Positions 17,488-26,610 of a stretch of DNA of 64,000 nucleotides are shown in pieces. The stretch spans positions 1 to 64,000 of the forward strand of contig NZ_KB891907.1 in NCBI RefSeq assembly GCF_000373585.1. Reading direction: 5' to 3'. How positions within the stretch are numbered: position 1 is the first letter of the stretch; each line of letters begins with the position of its first letter. A program made the translations under genes and the position numbers. Origin of the DNA: Streptomyces sp. MspMP-M5 (lineage in GTDB: Bacteria; Actinomycetota; Actinomycetes; Streptomycetales; Streptomycetaceae). Under the pieces are notes generated by a model, which worked only from the letters and a program-made list of their open reading frames with translations, did not search any database and was not told the origin of the DNA.

Positions 17488-19012
17488 CGTGCCGGCCCGC
17501 CGCCATGACGGCCTCGAGGATCACCTCGTGGATCTGGGACGGGTCGTCGACCCGGTGCGCGGAGCCGCCGGTCGGGGCCACGATGCGACCCGGCGCCGCC
17601 TGGTCCGTGTGCGGGCCGATCCCGGCGGCGATCAGCGGGACCGGCCGCTCGGGTACGTCGCGGACGCCCGCTGACAGGCGGCCAGGGTGGTGTCGTAGAG
17701 GCCGGTTGCGCCCCGTGGCACCGGGGTCAGTGCGCCGAGGGCGGCGGAGAGTTCGTCGCGGTGGGTGCCGCCGGCCGCGCCGCGTCGCCAAGCCGGCCGG
17801 TCGGCGTCAGCTCTGCGTAGTCCCGGTCGGCGGCGAGGCGTCCACGGCAGTGGTGGTCCGGGTGCTCTGCACCGTGACGGTCCACCTGCCCAGCAGCGCC
17901 TGGAGTTCCTTGGCCGGCGGCGGATCGGCGGGGGCGGCGGCGTACGGCTGCGGAGCGCGGGCACCGGCCTGGCCGGCCAGGCGCGCGTCGGCGCGGCCGT
18001 CACCGGCCCGGAAGCCGTGGTCGCGCAGGGTCCGCTGCCCAGGGGTGTCGTCCAGCAGGGTCAGGAAGCGGTTGGCGGCGCGGCTCTCGTCGGCGGACAG
18101 GGAGTCCTGGTCGACCAGGGTGTACGGGTAGGTGAGCTGCGCGGTGCCGTCCGTCGGGTAGAAGAGGTCCAGCGCGGGACTGCCGTCCGCTTGGATGTTG
18201 TGGGCGTACGCGGCCTGTTCGGAGAGGACAAGCGCCTGGTTGCGGCGCGGATTGTCCCGTTCGGCGCCGGAGTCGTCGCGCGGCAGGGTGGACAGGGCCT
18301 GGGCGTCGCCGTCGGTTGTCCGCTCGTTGAGCAGTTTGGCGGTGGCGGCGGTGCGGGCGGCGGCGTCGTCCCCGCTACCGGCCTCCTTGTGGCCGGCGGC
18401 GGCGATACGGGCCAGGGCGAGCAGCCCGGTGGCGCTGCGCGCCGGGTCGGCGATGCCCAGGCGTAAGGCGCTGCCGGAGGTCGCGGCCCGGGTCAGCGTG
18501 GTCCAGGAGTACGTCCTCCCTGGCCAGCCGAGGGCCTTGGCGGCACTGTGGACCGCGCCCAGCGCGATCGGCGAGGAGGCGAGCGTGCTCACGGAGGTCA
18601 AGGAAGAGCCCCGTTCGTCGGTGACCCGGTCCACCCACAGGTCCGAGTCGGGCACCCACACCTGGAACTCCGGGTCGGCCGGCCGCTGCGCGAGCGAGTC
18701 GGCGACCTCGGAGGACGGCTGCGCATTGACCGTGACGTCCAGGCACTTGCCGTCGGTGCGGACCCCGTCCTCCCGGGCGCGGTCCGCCACCGCGGTCAGC
18801 GCCGGCGCCATGTCGGGCGAGGCGACGACTTTCAGCCGCACGGAGTCGCCGTCGCACGGCGTGCCGAAGGGGAGTCCGCCGCGCAGTGCCACGACCGAGC
18901 CGGCGGCGACCACCACGACGACGGCGGTGGCCAGGACGAGCGCCCGGCGGCGGGCGCGGGGGGACCCCGTGGGCCGTGGTGCGGAGTCGTCGGGCAAGCT
19001 GTGACGTCCCAT
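17488..19012 (-). pseudogene. Decayed substrate-binding/VWA-domain membrane protein
   Basis: The N-terminal part is intact: MGRHSLPDD, a membrane anchor (~residues 25-45) and a periplasmic-binding-type domain to about residue 390. The reading frame then enters the VWA domain at TTTAVDAS and runs off into a wrong frame with a stop at 17807. Reading on in other frames gives recognisable pieces of the missing VWA domain: DRDYAELTPTGRLGD, then THRDELSAALGALTP and GATGLYDTTLAA, then AAGIGPHTDQAAPGR and SAHRVDDPSQIHEVILEAV. At least two frameshifts and two internal deletions have removed the MIDAS SGSM segment and the central LTDGRNED region. The ribosome site AGGAGG before the ATG remains good, so a truncated protein could still be made. 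Confidence 0.85.
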
Positions 19013-19199
19013 GCGGTAGCGCCCCTCCTGATCTCGGAGGTTCGGAACCCGGACCTCCATCGGGATCGATGCGGACGGGAACACCCCACGAGGAGGGCGC
19101 CCGTTGCCGGCCTGTCGCGAGCGATCTTCGTACCTGCTTTCGAGACCCTAGCGGGGCGGCGGCGGTGCAGAGGCGGTATTGCGGAAGTGGAGGAACCTT

Positions 19200-20042
19200 T
19201 TGCAGTCGGAAACAAGTCCCTTGGGGAACACGGGCGTTCCGGGCGCGGGGAACGGCTCGGGGCGGCTCGCCGGGGCGGCCGGTGAGCCCGCCCGCGGCAT
19301 GCTGCGGAACGAGACGCTGATCGTCCTGGCGCTGTCCCTGGGGGCCAGCGCGGTCTCCGCGCTGATCAGCTTCATCGGTTCGCTGACGAAACCCGGCGGC
19401 CTCGCGCACCAGGCGGCGACGCTCAACGCCTCGCGCGCCCCCGGCCGGCCGTGGCTGGATCTCGCCTGGCAGCTGTTCGGGATCGCAACGGCGTTGGTGC
19501 CGGTCGTGCTGGTGGCCCATCTGCTGCTGCGGGAACGCGCCGGTGGGCTGCGCGCGATCGGCTTCGACCGGCGGCGGCCCTGCTTCGACCTGGGGCTGGG
19601 CACCGGGCTGGCCGCCGCCATCGGGGGCAGCGGACTGCTGCTCTACCTGGGCGCGCGGGCGGCCGGGTTCAATCTGACGGTGGTGCCCGAGGCGTTGCCC
19701 GACGTGTGGTGGAAGCTCCCGGTACTGATCGTCTCCGCGGTGCAGAACGCCGTCCTGGAGGAGGTCATCGTCGTCGGGTATCTGCTGCGCAGGCTGGGAC
19801 AACTGGGATGGGCGCCGTGGGCCGCGGTGGCGGCCAGTTCGGTGCTGCGCGGCTCGTACCACCTCTACCAGGGCGTCGGCGGCTTCTTCGGCAACATGGT
19901 GATGGGCGTGGTCTTCGCCCTGGTGTACCGGCGCTGGCGCCGGGTGGGACCCCTGGTCGCCGCGCACGCACTGATCGACATCGTGGCGTTCCTGGGGTAC
20001 GCACTGCTCGCGGGGCGGGTGTCCTGGCTGCCCACGATGTGA
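19200..20042 (+). CDS. CPBP-family intramembrane metalloprotease (Abi-like)
   Basis: A ~280-aa polytopic membrane protein with about seven hydrophobic segments. The C-terminal CPBP/Abi core has the glutamate pair in AVLEEVIVVGYLL, the RGSYHLYQG motif and a third motif HALIDIVAF, supplying the metal-binding Glu/His residues of type II CAAX-like proteases. The TTG at 19200 is preferred because GTGGAGG lies ~8 nt upstream; TTG 19179 is an alternative. It is divergent from the decayed VWA gene and convergent with phzF. Family members process membrane proteins or confer bacteriocin self-immunity; the substrate here is unknown. Confidence 0.85.
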   Translation: MQSETSPLGNTGVPGAGNGSGRLAGAAGEPARGMLRNETLIVLALSLGASAVSALISFIGSLTKPGGLAHQAATLNASRAPGRPWLDLAWQLFGIATALVPVVLVAHLLLRERAGGLRAIGFDRRRPCFDLGLGTGLAAAIGGSGLLLYLGARAAGFNLTVVPEALPDVWWKLPVLIVSAVQNAVLEEVIVVGYLLRRLGQLGWAPWAAVAASSVLRGSYHLYQGVGGFFGNMVMGVVFALVYRRWRRVGPLVAAHALIDIVAFLGYALLAGRVSWLPTM

Positions 20043-20056
20043 GCGGCGCGGTGACG

Positions 20057-20099
20057 GCGGTGCGGGGCGGGTGGCCTGGTGGCCCCCGCCCCGCACCGC
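20057..20099. terminator. Bidirectional terminator between convergent genes
   Basis: GCGGTGCGGGGCGGG pairs with CCCCGCCCCGCACCGC across a 12-nt loop. It lies exactly between the stops of the CPBP protease gene and the PhzF-like gene, so it can serve both strands. Confidence 0.8.
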
Positions 20100-20111
20100 G
20101 TCCGGGTGCCG

Positions 20112-20933
20112 TCAGGGGGTGGCGAGCAGCTCGCCGTCGATGACGGTCACCGCCGAGCCGGTCAGCAGCGTGCGGTCGCCGCACAGCGTGGTCCGCACGA
20201 GGCCGGTCCGCGCACCACCCTGGAGGCCGACCAGGGTGTCGCGGCCCAGGCGAGCGGACCAGAAGGGAGCGAGGGCGGTGTGGGCGCTCCCGGTGACCGG
20301 GTCCTCGCCGATGCCCACGGAGGGGAAGAAACCGCGGGAGACGAAGTCGTAGGCGCCGTCGGGGTCTTCGGCCGGGGCAGTGACGATCACGCCCCGCGAG
20401 CGGTACCCGGCCAGCAGGGCGATGTCGGGCGACAGGTCCCGTACGGACTTCTCGTCGGCCAGCTCGACCAGCAGGTCGCCGATGTCCGGCCCGGTGTCGT
20501 GGCAGGAGCGGATCTCGGCGCCGAGTGCCCGGGCGACGGCGTCCGGCACGTCCGTGGGCGTCAGCGGGGAGGTGGGGAAGTCCATGGTGATCGAGCCGCC
20601 CTCGTCGGCGGTGGTGATCAGCACGCCGCTGCGGGTGCGGAAGCGGACGGGGCCGGTGGCCGTGCCCGTTGTGTGCAGCACGTGCGCGGTGGCCAGGGTG
20701 GCATGCCCGCACATGTTCACCTCGGCGGCCGGGGTGAGCCAGCGCAGCGCCCAGTCGGCGTCGCCGCCCGGCGGGAGCGGGTGCGCGAAGGCGGTCTCGG
20801 AGAGATTGACCTCGGTGGCGACGTGCTGGAGCCACGCGTCCTCGGGGAACGCGTCGGCATCCAGCAGTACGACCCCGGCGGGGTTGCCGGCGAACGGGCG
20901 CTCGGCGAAGGCGTCGACGATGCGGATCCTCAT
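20112..20933 (-). CDS. PhzF family isomerase/epimerase-like protein
   Basis: A 273-aa PhzF-fold protein. The start MRIRIVDAFAERPFAGNPAGVV is the family signature. The catalytic Glu is in LSETAFA, and MCGHATLATAHVL and GEDPVTGSAHTALAP are the facing glycine loops of the two half-domains. PhzF isomerises trans-2,3-dihydro-3-hydroxyanthranilate in phenazine clusters, but most genomic PhzF paralogues stand alone and have unknown substrates. No phenazine genes are adjacent. It is divergent from the PadR regulator, with 307 bp between. Confidence 0.88.
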   Translation of the reverse strand: MRIRIVDAFAERPFAGNPAGVVLLDADAFPEDAWLQHVATEVNLSETAFAHPLPPGGDADWALRWLTPAAEVNMCGHATLATAHVLHTTGTATGPVRFRTRSGVLITTADEGGSITMDFPTSPLTPTDVPDAVARALGAEIRSCHDTGPDIGDLLVELADEKSVRDLSPDIALLAGYRSRGVIVTAPAEDPDGAYDFVSRGFFPSVGIGEDPVTGSAHTALAPFWSARLGRDTLVGLQGGARTGLVRTTLCGDRTLLTGSAVTVIDGELLATP

Positions 20934-21152
20934 GGCCGGGCAGCGTAGGCCGGCCACAAGGCCACCCACCAAGGCCAATCCCGAGAAATTGGACCTGCGG
21001 AGGCGCGGCTCGGGCGGGCCATTGGGCCGTACGCCGCCGCGCTGCTCGCCAAGTGCGCTGAGGCGTAAGCCGGTTGAGGCGCGTCGTGATCCGGGCGGGG
21101 CCGACGAAGGAAGCAAAGAAGTCGCGAGAAGCCCCTTGCTAGCCGAACGCTC

Positions 21153-21189
21153 TCGATATATCGTTGAGGCATCGCGATCGATCAACGAT
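21153..21189 (+). promoter_or_regulatory. Palindromic operator candidate upstream of padR
   Basis: CGATATATCG (21153-21162) is a perfect palindrome, followed by CGCGATCGATCAACGATGG with further CGAT half-sites. ATAT-cored CGAT palindromes are typical for PadR autoregulation. The site is ~80-90 bp before the PadR start and could also influence the divergent phzF gene. The rest of the 307-bp gap shows nothing else. Confidence 0.5.
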
Positions 21190-21240
21190 GGCGAGCGATA
21201 GCAGTGTGTGCGTGAGCACCGATGACGAGAGGAGGACGCC

Positions 21241-21867
21241 ATGCGTTCCCACGGATTCGAGTACGGGCCCGAGCGCGGGCGTGAGCAGTTCGGTCCCGGT
21301 CGCCACGGCGGCCGCGGGGAGTTCGGCGGCGGTTTCGAGCGGCGCCGGGCCGCCTTCGGCGGTTTCGGCCCACCCTTCGGGGGGCCGCCCTTCGGCGGTG
21401 GCCGGGGGCGCGGCGGGCCGCGCGGCCGGGCCCGGCGCGGCGATGTGCGCGCCTCGATACTGGCGCTGCTCAAAGACCGTCCCATGCACGGTTACGAGAT
21501 GATCCAGGAGATCGCCGAGCGCAGCGGCGGGGCGTGGAAGCCCAGCCCCGGCTCGGTCTATCCCACCCTCCAACTGCTGGAGGACGAGGGGCTGATCACC
21601 AGTGCCAGCGAAGGCGGCAAGAAGCTGTTCTCGCTGACCGACGCCGGGCGCGAGGAGGCCGACAGCGGCTCCGACGCCCCTTGGGAGGACGCCGGCCGCG
21701 GCGTCGACTGGGAGGCCATGAACGAGATACGGAAGGCGGGCGGCGGCCTGGTCGAGGCGTTCCGCCAGGTATGGGCCACCGGCAGTCCCGAGCAGCGGGA
21801 GAAGGCCATGGCGGTGGTCAACAAGGCCCGCAAGGAGCTGTATCTGATCCTCGCCGAGGAGGACTGA
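21241..21867 (+). CDS. PadR-family transcriptional regulator with Gly/Phe-rich N-terminus
   Basis: A 208-aa protein. The first ~65 residues are rich in Gly, Arg, Phe and Pro and of low complexity. Residues ~70-145 are a PadR winged helix, with ASILALLKDRPMHGYEMIQ and PSPGSVYPTLQLLEDEGLI containing the diagnostic G-S-V-Y-P-T-L. The C-terminal helix (AFRQVWATGSPEQREKAMA) probably dimerises. GAGGAGG lies directly upstream of the ATG. PadR repressors usually sense phenolics or cell-envelope drugs and control a transporter; none is adjacent, so the target may be its own operator or the divergent gene. Confidence 0.9.
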   Translation: MRSHGFEYGPERGREQFGPGRHGGRGEFGGGFERRRAAFGGFGPPFGGPPFGGGRGRGGPRGRARRGDVRASILALLKDRPMHGYEMIQEIAERSGGAWKPSPGSVYPTLQLLEDEGLITSASEGGKKLFSLTDAGREEADSGSDAPWEDAGRGVDWEAMNEIRKAGGGLVEAFRQVWATGSPEQREKAMAVVNKARKELYLILAEED

Positions 21868-21921
21868 CGCGGGCAGGCCGGGGCGGCGGTGCGACGGCGC
21901 GCGGTCGCCCCGGCCGGCGGC

Positions 21922-22350
21922 TCAGGTCACCAGGCCGGCGAGCTTGCGCAGGGACTCGTCCAGCGCGGCGCTCGCCGAGTCCTTGAGCTTGGCCGCCATC
22001 AGGGAGACCGCGGCGCCGGTGAAGGTGCCGTCGATCCGGACCGCGGTCGCCTCGCCGTCGGGCGTCAGTCGATAGCGCATGCCGAGGCTGACGCCCATCG
22101 GGCCCTTGCCCTTGACGGCGAGCAGCCGCCCCGGCTCCAGCTCCTGCACGGTCCAGATCACCTCCGCCGGGAAGCCCATCAGCCTCATTTTCTCCTCGTA
22201 GGCCGCGCCCACCTGGAGGGGCTGGGGGCCGCCGTGCGGGAAGCCGGTGTGGGTGGCGTTCCACTGTCCGTAGGAGTCGAAGTCGGTCAGCCGAGCCCAG
22301 ACCTTCTCGGCCGGTGCCTCGATCCGGGTCTGGGCGGTGACATCGGCCAT
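21922..22350 (-). CDS. SRPBCC-fold (polyketide cyclase/dehydrase-like) protein
   Basis: A 142-aa START-like protein. It begins with TQTRIEAPAEKVWARLTDF, the typical first strand and helix, then has FDSYGQWNATHTGF and the C-terminal long helix KDSASAALDESLRKLAGLV. Such proteins bind hydrophobic ligands in a helix-grip cavity. No catalytic residues can be assigned, and it is not part of a biosynthetic cluster here. The ATG start is followed without gap by the conserved motif, and no earlier start is likely. Confidence 0.85.
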   Translation of the reverse strand: MADVTAQTRIEAPAEKVWARLTDFDSYGQWNATHTGFPHGGPQPLQVGAAYEEKMRLMGFPAEVIWTVQELEPGRLLAVKGKGPMGVSLGMRYRLTPDGEATAVRIDGTFTGAAVSLMAAKLKDSASAALDESLRKLAGLVT

Positions 22351-22566
22351 GCGAGCACCCCTTCGGGGACGGTGTCCTGGCTGGTGCGCGGAACGTAGCG
22401 GCGCGGAAGCGAAGGCGCAAGGGCGACGGCGGAGCCGTGCTGATGGGGCGTCAGGAACTCGGTCCGAGCGAGGGGCATATGGGGCGATCGAACGAGAGTG
22501 CACCTGTTTGCGACGGGATGCCCGGCCTCCATGATCTCTCCGCATATCCTCCGTAAGGATGAGACC

Positions 22567-23187
22567 GTGTGCGGGCTTCCCCAACCAGGGTGGGATGCGC
22601 AAATGCTTCCCGCCGGGGATGCTCCCGCCCTTCAGGACTGGTGGGGTTGGGCTGTGCAAAACCGTACTGCGTACAGCGGCGGGGACCGCTCCGCCCAGGA
22701 AGACCCCGACAGTCAGCTCACCGTGGAGCTCGCTTCGGTGGTTTCCGCTGCCCGCAGACGGGCCACCCGCGACGGCGACCGGCAGGTCGACACCGCCCAC
22801 CTGCTCCACGGACTCCTGGAATGGGACCCCGCGGTCCGCGAGGTGTTCGACGGCGGCCACCAGGTCGCCCGGCTCCTCGGCTACCTCGTCCAGCGCAGCA
22901 TCGGCTACGGCCTCCAATGGCACGGTACCGTCGAGGACTCCGGCGCCGTCCCCCTGGTCGCCGAGGGCGGCGCCCCCGGCTGGTCGCCCGCCGCGGCCGC
23001 CGCCATGGACGGCGCCCTCGACCGCGCCCACGCTCGCTACGCCACCCGCGCCGACTGCCTCGATCTCCTTGCCGCACTCGTCGACGACCCCGAGTCCCGG
23101 GCCGTGGAAGTCCTGCGCCGCGCCTCCGTCGACACCGCCCGGCTCGCCGCCCGCCTCGACGGCGACCAGCGCCCCGTGCCGGACTGA
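22567..23187 (+). CDS. Clp N-domain-like protein
   Basis: A ~206-aa protein. Its central part resembles the Clp N-terminal repeat: ELASVVSAARRRATRDGDRQV, then DTAHLLHGLLEWDPAVREV, and a second similar helix pair with ARYATRADCLDLLAALVDDP. Clp N-domains bind substrates or adaptors, but no ATPase domain follows here. The start chosen is GTG 22567 with AAGGATGAG upstream; GTG 22498 and ATG 22531 would add up to 23 residues. It may act as a stand-alone adaptor-like protein, which is inferred only. Confidence 0.7.
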   Translation: MCGLPQPGWDAQMLPAGDAPALQDWWGWAVQNRTAYSGGDRSAQEDPDSQLTVELASVVSAARRRATRDGDRQVDTAHLLHGLLEWDPAVREVFDGGHQVARLLGYLVQRSIGYGLQWHGTVEDSGAVPLVAEGGAPGWSPAAAAAMDGALDRAHARYATRADCLDLLAALVDDPESRAVEVLRRASVDTARLAARLDGDQRPVPD

Positions 23188-23286
23188 CCGGGACACCGCG
23201 CACCGCGCCCGCCCGGCCCCGTATCGCCTGTTGAGACAGGGGTTTCGGGAGATGACGCTGCTGACCGCGGCTGCCATGATGACCCG

Positions 23287-24420
23287 ATGCACGCCTCATC
23301 GGGGAGCCCGGCAGGTCGCCCGACCGGCCCGGCCCAGGGAGCAACCGGGTCCGGCGCGACCCGGCGTCCGGCCGCCCTCGACCCGCACTCCGCCCGCCGC
23401 ACCGGACGCGGCGCCGGGCTCGGCATCGCCCTGCTCTCCGCGCTCGCCTTCGGCGGCTCGGGAGTCGCCGCCAAACCCCTGATAGCCGCCGGCCTCGAAC
23501 CGCTGCACGTCACCTGGCTGCGCGTCACCGGCGCCGCGCTGGTACTGCTCCCCGTCGCCTGGCGCCACCGCGACCTGCCCCGCCGCCGGCCCGCACTGCT
23601 CGCCGGATTCGGACTGTTGGCCGTCGCCGGTGTGCAGGCGTGCTACTTCGCCGCGCTCTCCCGTATCCCCGTCGGCGTGGCGCTGCTCATCGAGTACCTC
23701 GCCCCGGCCCTCCTTCTCGGCTGGGTGCGCTTCGTCCAGAGGCGCCCCGTCACCCGGGCCGCCGCCATCGGCGTCGTCCTGGCCGTCGGCGGACTGGCCT
23801 GTGTCGTGGAGGTCTGGTCCGGCCTCAGGTTCGATGTGCTGGGCCTCGCCCTCGCGTTGGGCGCGGCCTGCTGCCAGGTCGGCTACTTCGTCCTCTCCGA
23901 CCACGGCGGCGACACCGAGGGCGACACGGCCCCGGACCCCGTGGGCGTGATCGCCTACGGCCTGCTGATCGGCACGGTCGTCCTCACCCTCGTCGCCCGC
24001 CCCTGGGCCCTGCACTGGTCCGTGCTGGCCCGCACCGCGGACATGAACGGCATCCGCGTCCCCGCCGTGCTGCTTCTCGCCTGGATCGTGCTGGTCGCCA
24101 CGGTGGCCGCCTACCTCACCGGCGTGGTGTCGATCCGGCGGCTCTCCCCGCAGGTCGCCGGTGTCGTCGCCTGCCTGGAGGCGGTGATCGCCACCGTCCT
24201 CGCCTGGGTGCTGCTCGGCGAACACCTCTCCGCACCCCAGATCGCCGGCGGTGCGGTGGTCCTGATCGGCGCCTTCATCGCCCAGACGGCCAAACCGCAG
24301 AGCCGACCGAAAGAGTCCGGCACCGTCACCGTGGCCACCGGGGGAGCACTCGCCGCGGACGCCCCTCGGGACGCGGGACTCACCGCGGAACGACGGTCCC
24401 ACGGCACTCCTCGACAATGA
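23287..24420 (+). CDS. EamA/DMT-family transporter (first copy)
   Basis: A 377-aa drug/metabolite-type transporter with a ~45-residue polar N-terminus, ten predicted membrane helices in two EamA repeats, and a polar tail of ~45 residues. Repeat one begins IALLSALAFGGSGVAAKPLI; repeat two ends in ACLEAVIATVLAWVLLGEHLS, the conserved helix before the final segment. Substrates in this family range from amino acids to drugs. A similar gene of the same strand follows 206 nt later, but the two are different subfamilies, so a recent duplication is unlikely. Confidence 0.85.
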   Translation: MHASSGSPAGRPTGPAQGATGSGATRRPAALDPHSARRTGRGAGLGIALLSALAFGGSGVAAKPLIAAGLEPLHVTWLRVTGAALVLLPVAWRHRDLPRRRPALLAGFGLLAVAGVQACYFAALSRIPVGVALLIEYLAPALLLGWVRFVQRRPVTRAAAIGVVLAVGGLACVVEVWSGLRFDVLGLALALGAACCQVGYFVLSDHGGDTEGDTAPDPVGVIAYGLLIGTVVLTLVARPWALHWSVLARTADMNGIRVPAVLLLAWIVLVATVAAYLTGVVSIRRLSPQVAGVVACLEAVIATVLAWVLLGEHLSAPQIAGGAVVLIGAFIAQTAKPQSRPKESGTVTVATGGALAADAPRDAGLTAERRSHGTPRQ

Positions 24421-24458
24421 TGTGGCGGCCGGCGCGCCCACGCCATAGGGTGACGATC

Positions 24459-24494
24459 ATGCATTCGACTGTGCTGCCCCCTCCCGCCGCGTAA
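24459..24494 (+). CDS. Possible 11-residue leader peptide (MHSTVLPPPAA)
   Basis: A tiny ORF with ATG and TAA. TAGGGT, a good -10 box, lies 11 bases upstream of the ATG, and GGTGA could serve as a weak ribosome site. It encodes three consecutive prolines, which stall ribosomes unless EF-P acts. A GC-rich region able to form stems (GGCGGGCGGCGGCC...) follows before the second EamA gene at 24627. Position and content suggest a regulatory upstream ORF, but nothing confirms translation. Confidence 0.35.
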   Translation: MHSTVLPPPAA

Positions 24495-24626
24495 GGCGGG
24501 CGGCGGCCTCCGAGGAAGTTCCGGCCCGGGCGGAGTCCCGAGCCGGTCGACGCTGCCCGCATACGGGACCACGCGACCATGCGACGGCGCCCCGCGCCGT
24601 CCTGGACTTCCCGGAGCACACCTCCC

Positions 24627-25598
24627 ATGCACAGCACATCCCACTCCGCCCTGCCCGTGGGCCGGGGGCTCGTCTACGTCTCCCTCGCCGCGACCGCCTG
24701 GGGCACCGCCGGCGCGGCCGCCGCCCTCCTCTACCAAGGCAGCGGACTCGGCCCCCTCGCCCTCACCTTCTGGCGCACCTTCGGCGGCCTGCTGCTCCTG
24801 CTCGCCGTACGGGCGGCGCGCCGCCGGGGCACCGCCGGCGCGGCCGACACCACCGTCGTTGCCACCGAGCCGCTGCGCCGGCGCGGCGCGCGGGTCGCGG
24901 TCACCGGCCTCGCGCTCGCCGTCTTCCAGGCGGCCTACTTCGCCGCCGTCGAAACCACCGGCCTGGCCGTCGGCACCGTCGTCACCATGGGCGCCGGCCC
25001 CGTCCTCATCGCCATCGGAGCCCGTCTCACCATGGGTGAACGGCTCGGCGCCGGCGGCATCCTGGCCGTCGCCGGGGCACTGACCGGACTGCTCGTCCTC
25101 GTCCTCGGCGGCGAGGGCACCGCCACCGTCCGCCCCGACGGCGTCGGTTACGCCCTGCTCTCCGCCGCGGCGTGCGCCGTGATGACCCTGACCACCCGCC
25201 GCTTCGGCCGGGGCGGCGGCAGCGATCCCTACGCCTCGACCCTCGGCGCGTTCGCGGTCGGCGCGCTGTGCCTGCTGCCGTTCGCCGCGGTCGAGGGCCT
25301 CTGGCCGCACCTCCACGACCTGGGCCGCAGCCTGCTGCTGCTCGGATACATCGCCGCCATCCCGACCGCGCTCGCCTACGGCCTGTACTTCGCCGGACTG
25401 GCCGTCGTGCGGGCCGCGACCGCCTCCGTGATCTCCCTGATCGAACCGGTGTCGGCGGCGGCCATCGCGGTGCTGTTCCTCGGTGAACGGCTCAGCGCGT
25501 CGACCGCGGTCGGTACCGCGGTGCTGCTCACGGCGGTCGCGGCGCTGGCGGTCACGGAGGCCCGCACCAGCGCCGTCGATCGCGGCCGGGTCGGGTAG
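24627..25598 (+). CDS. EamA/DMT-family transporter (second copy)
   Basis: A 323-aa transporter with ten predicted membrane helices. The first repeat starts LVYVSLAATAWGTAGAAAAL, and the second ends in SLIEPVSAAAIAVLFLGERLS with the conserved E-P-V and GERL features. ATG 24627 was chosen over 24579 because EamA proteins begin close to the first helix and the upstream residues (RRRPAPSWTS) look non-coding. The small PPP-containing ORF 130 nt upstream may control it. The substrate is unknown. Confidence 0.88.
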   Translation: MHSTSHSALPVGRGLVYVSLAATAWGTAGAAAALLYQGSGLGPLALTFWRTFGGLLLLLAVRAARRRGTAGAADTTVVATEPLRRRGARVAVTGLALAVFQAAYFAAVETTGLAVGTVVTMGAGPVLIAIGARLTMGERLGAGGILAVAGALTGLLVLVLGGEGTATVRPDGVGYALLSAAACAVMTLTTRRFGRGGGSDPYASTLGAFAVGALCLLPFAAVEGLWPHLHDLGRSLLLLGYIAAIPTALAYGLYFAGLAVVRAATASVISLIEPVSAAAIAVLFLGERLSASTAVGTAVLLTAVAALAVTEARTSAVDRGRVG

Positions 25599-25662
25599 CC
25601 GCCCGGTGGCTGGTCCCACGGGACGGCGCTCCTACGGGGCGGACCTCCCAGGGGCGGCGGAT

Positions 25663-26397
25663 CTACGGGACCAGCCGCCAGAACTGCCGCTTGTCCCGGT
25701 CCCGGACGACGACCCCCAGCCGGGCCAGCTCGTCCCGCAACTCCCGGGCCTCCTCGGCCGTTCCGGACTTGCCCAGGGCCCGTTCGCGCGCGGTGAACAG
25801 GGCGTTGGCACCGACCGGCAGGCCCGGGGTCTCCGGGACCCAGCGCCGGAAGGCGTCCTCGTGCGGATCGCGGTCTGCCCAGTGGTAGCCGTGTGCGCGG
25901 AACGCCTCGGCGAGGCGCGGGGCGCTCAAGGTGCAGCCCTCCCGCGCGAGTTCGGCGGTGTCCGGGCCGAGGAGGACCAGTTGCTTGTGGTCCCGGAAGG
26001 CCACGTCGACCTGTTCGCGCGGGAACGCCCGGGGCTTCGCCCGTCGGGTGAGGACCACCTCGTCGTCGGCGACGCGGACGGCCAGCTCCTCGTATTGCCC
26101 GTAGAGCGCCGCCGCCAGTCCCAGCGCCGCACCCACGGTCAGCAGACCGACCGTCAGCCAGGGTTCCGGAATCGAGGTGAGCAGCCGGGCCGGGCCCTGC
26201 CAGGGTGCGTGGTCCAGTGTCACCAGCCACTTCGCGAGCAGTCGCACCAGCCAGCCGAGGCCGGCGCCGAGCGCCGCGAACCCCACGCACACGGCGACCA
26301 CCTGCGCCGGCGAGTCGGCCAGGACCGTGGGCTCGGTCGTCCGGCCCGGCTTCGGTCCGGCGAGGCCGGGAGCGGACTGTGGTTTCGCGGTGTCCAT
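25663..26397 (-). CDS. YqeB-like membrane protein
   Basis: A 244-aa protein with two membrane segments near the N-terminus (~residues 32-52 and ~75-98). A soluble domain follows, containing VADDEVVLTRRAKPRAFPREQV and DHKQLVLLGPD, a PH-like strand order, and an Arg/Glu-rich C-terminus ending DKRQFWRLVP. It resembles the YqeB family, whose function is unknown. It is divergent from a TetR regulator, with an operator-like palindrome in between, so it is the likely target of that regulator. Confidence 0.7.
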   Translation of the reverse strand: MDTAKPQSAPGLAGPKPGRTTEPTVLADSPAQVVAVCVGFAALGAGLGWLVRLLAKWLVTLDHAPWQGPARLLTSIPEPWLTVGLLTVGAALGLAAALYGQYEELAVRVADDEVVLTRRAKPRAFPREQVDVAFRDHKQLVLLGPDTAELAREGCTLSAPRLAEAFRAHGYHWADRDPHEDAFRRWVPETPGLPVGANALFTARERALGKSGTAEEARELRDELARLGVVVRDRDKRQFWRLVP

Positions 26398-26491
26398 GTG
26401 ACGGATCCCCCTGTGCATGCGGTGCGGAGTGCGTCCGGTGCGGACGTGTGAGTCGACTGCGATCCGCGTAATGAGTCGGCCGCAATGATAA

Positions 26492-26505
26492 ACCGAGTAC
26501 GCGGT
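26492..26505 (+). promoter_or_regulatory. TetR-type operator (ACCGAGTACGCGGT)
   Basis: An imperfect palindrome with ACCG/CGGT arms around GTAC, overlapping an AT-rich -10-like region (CTATTATT follows). It sits between the divergent yqeB-like and tetR genes, about 110 nt before the latter. ACCGAGTACTCGGT-like sites are classic TetR targets. Confidence 0.55.
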
Positions 26506-26610
26506 CTATTATTGGCCATGGGGACCGTCGGCGCCGGCCACGACGGCAGCACGGCAGCGGCCCCGCGAAGCGAGCGGTTGCAGGGCCACGGGCAGGGAGA
26601 CGGCAGCGGC

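Noticed and set aside
20112..20933. PhzF homologue as part of a phenazine cluster
   Set aside because: No phzB/C/D/E/G-like genes lie nearby, and PhzF paralogues are commonly stand-alone.
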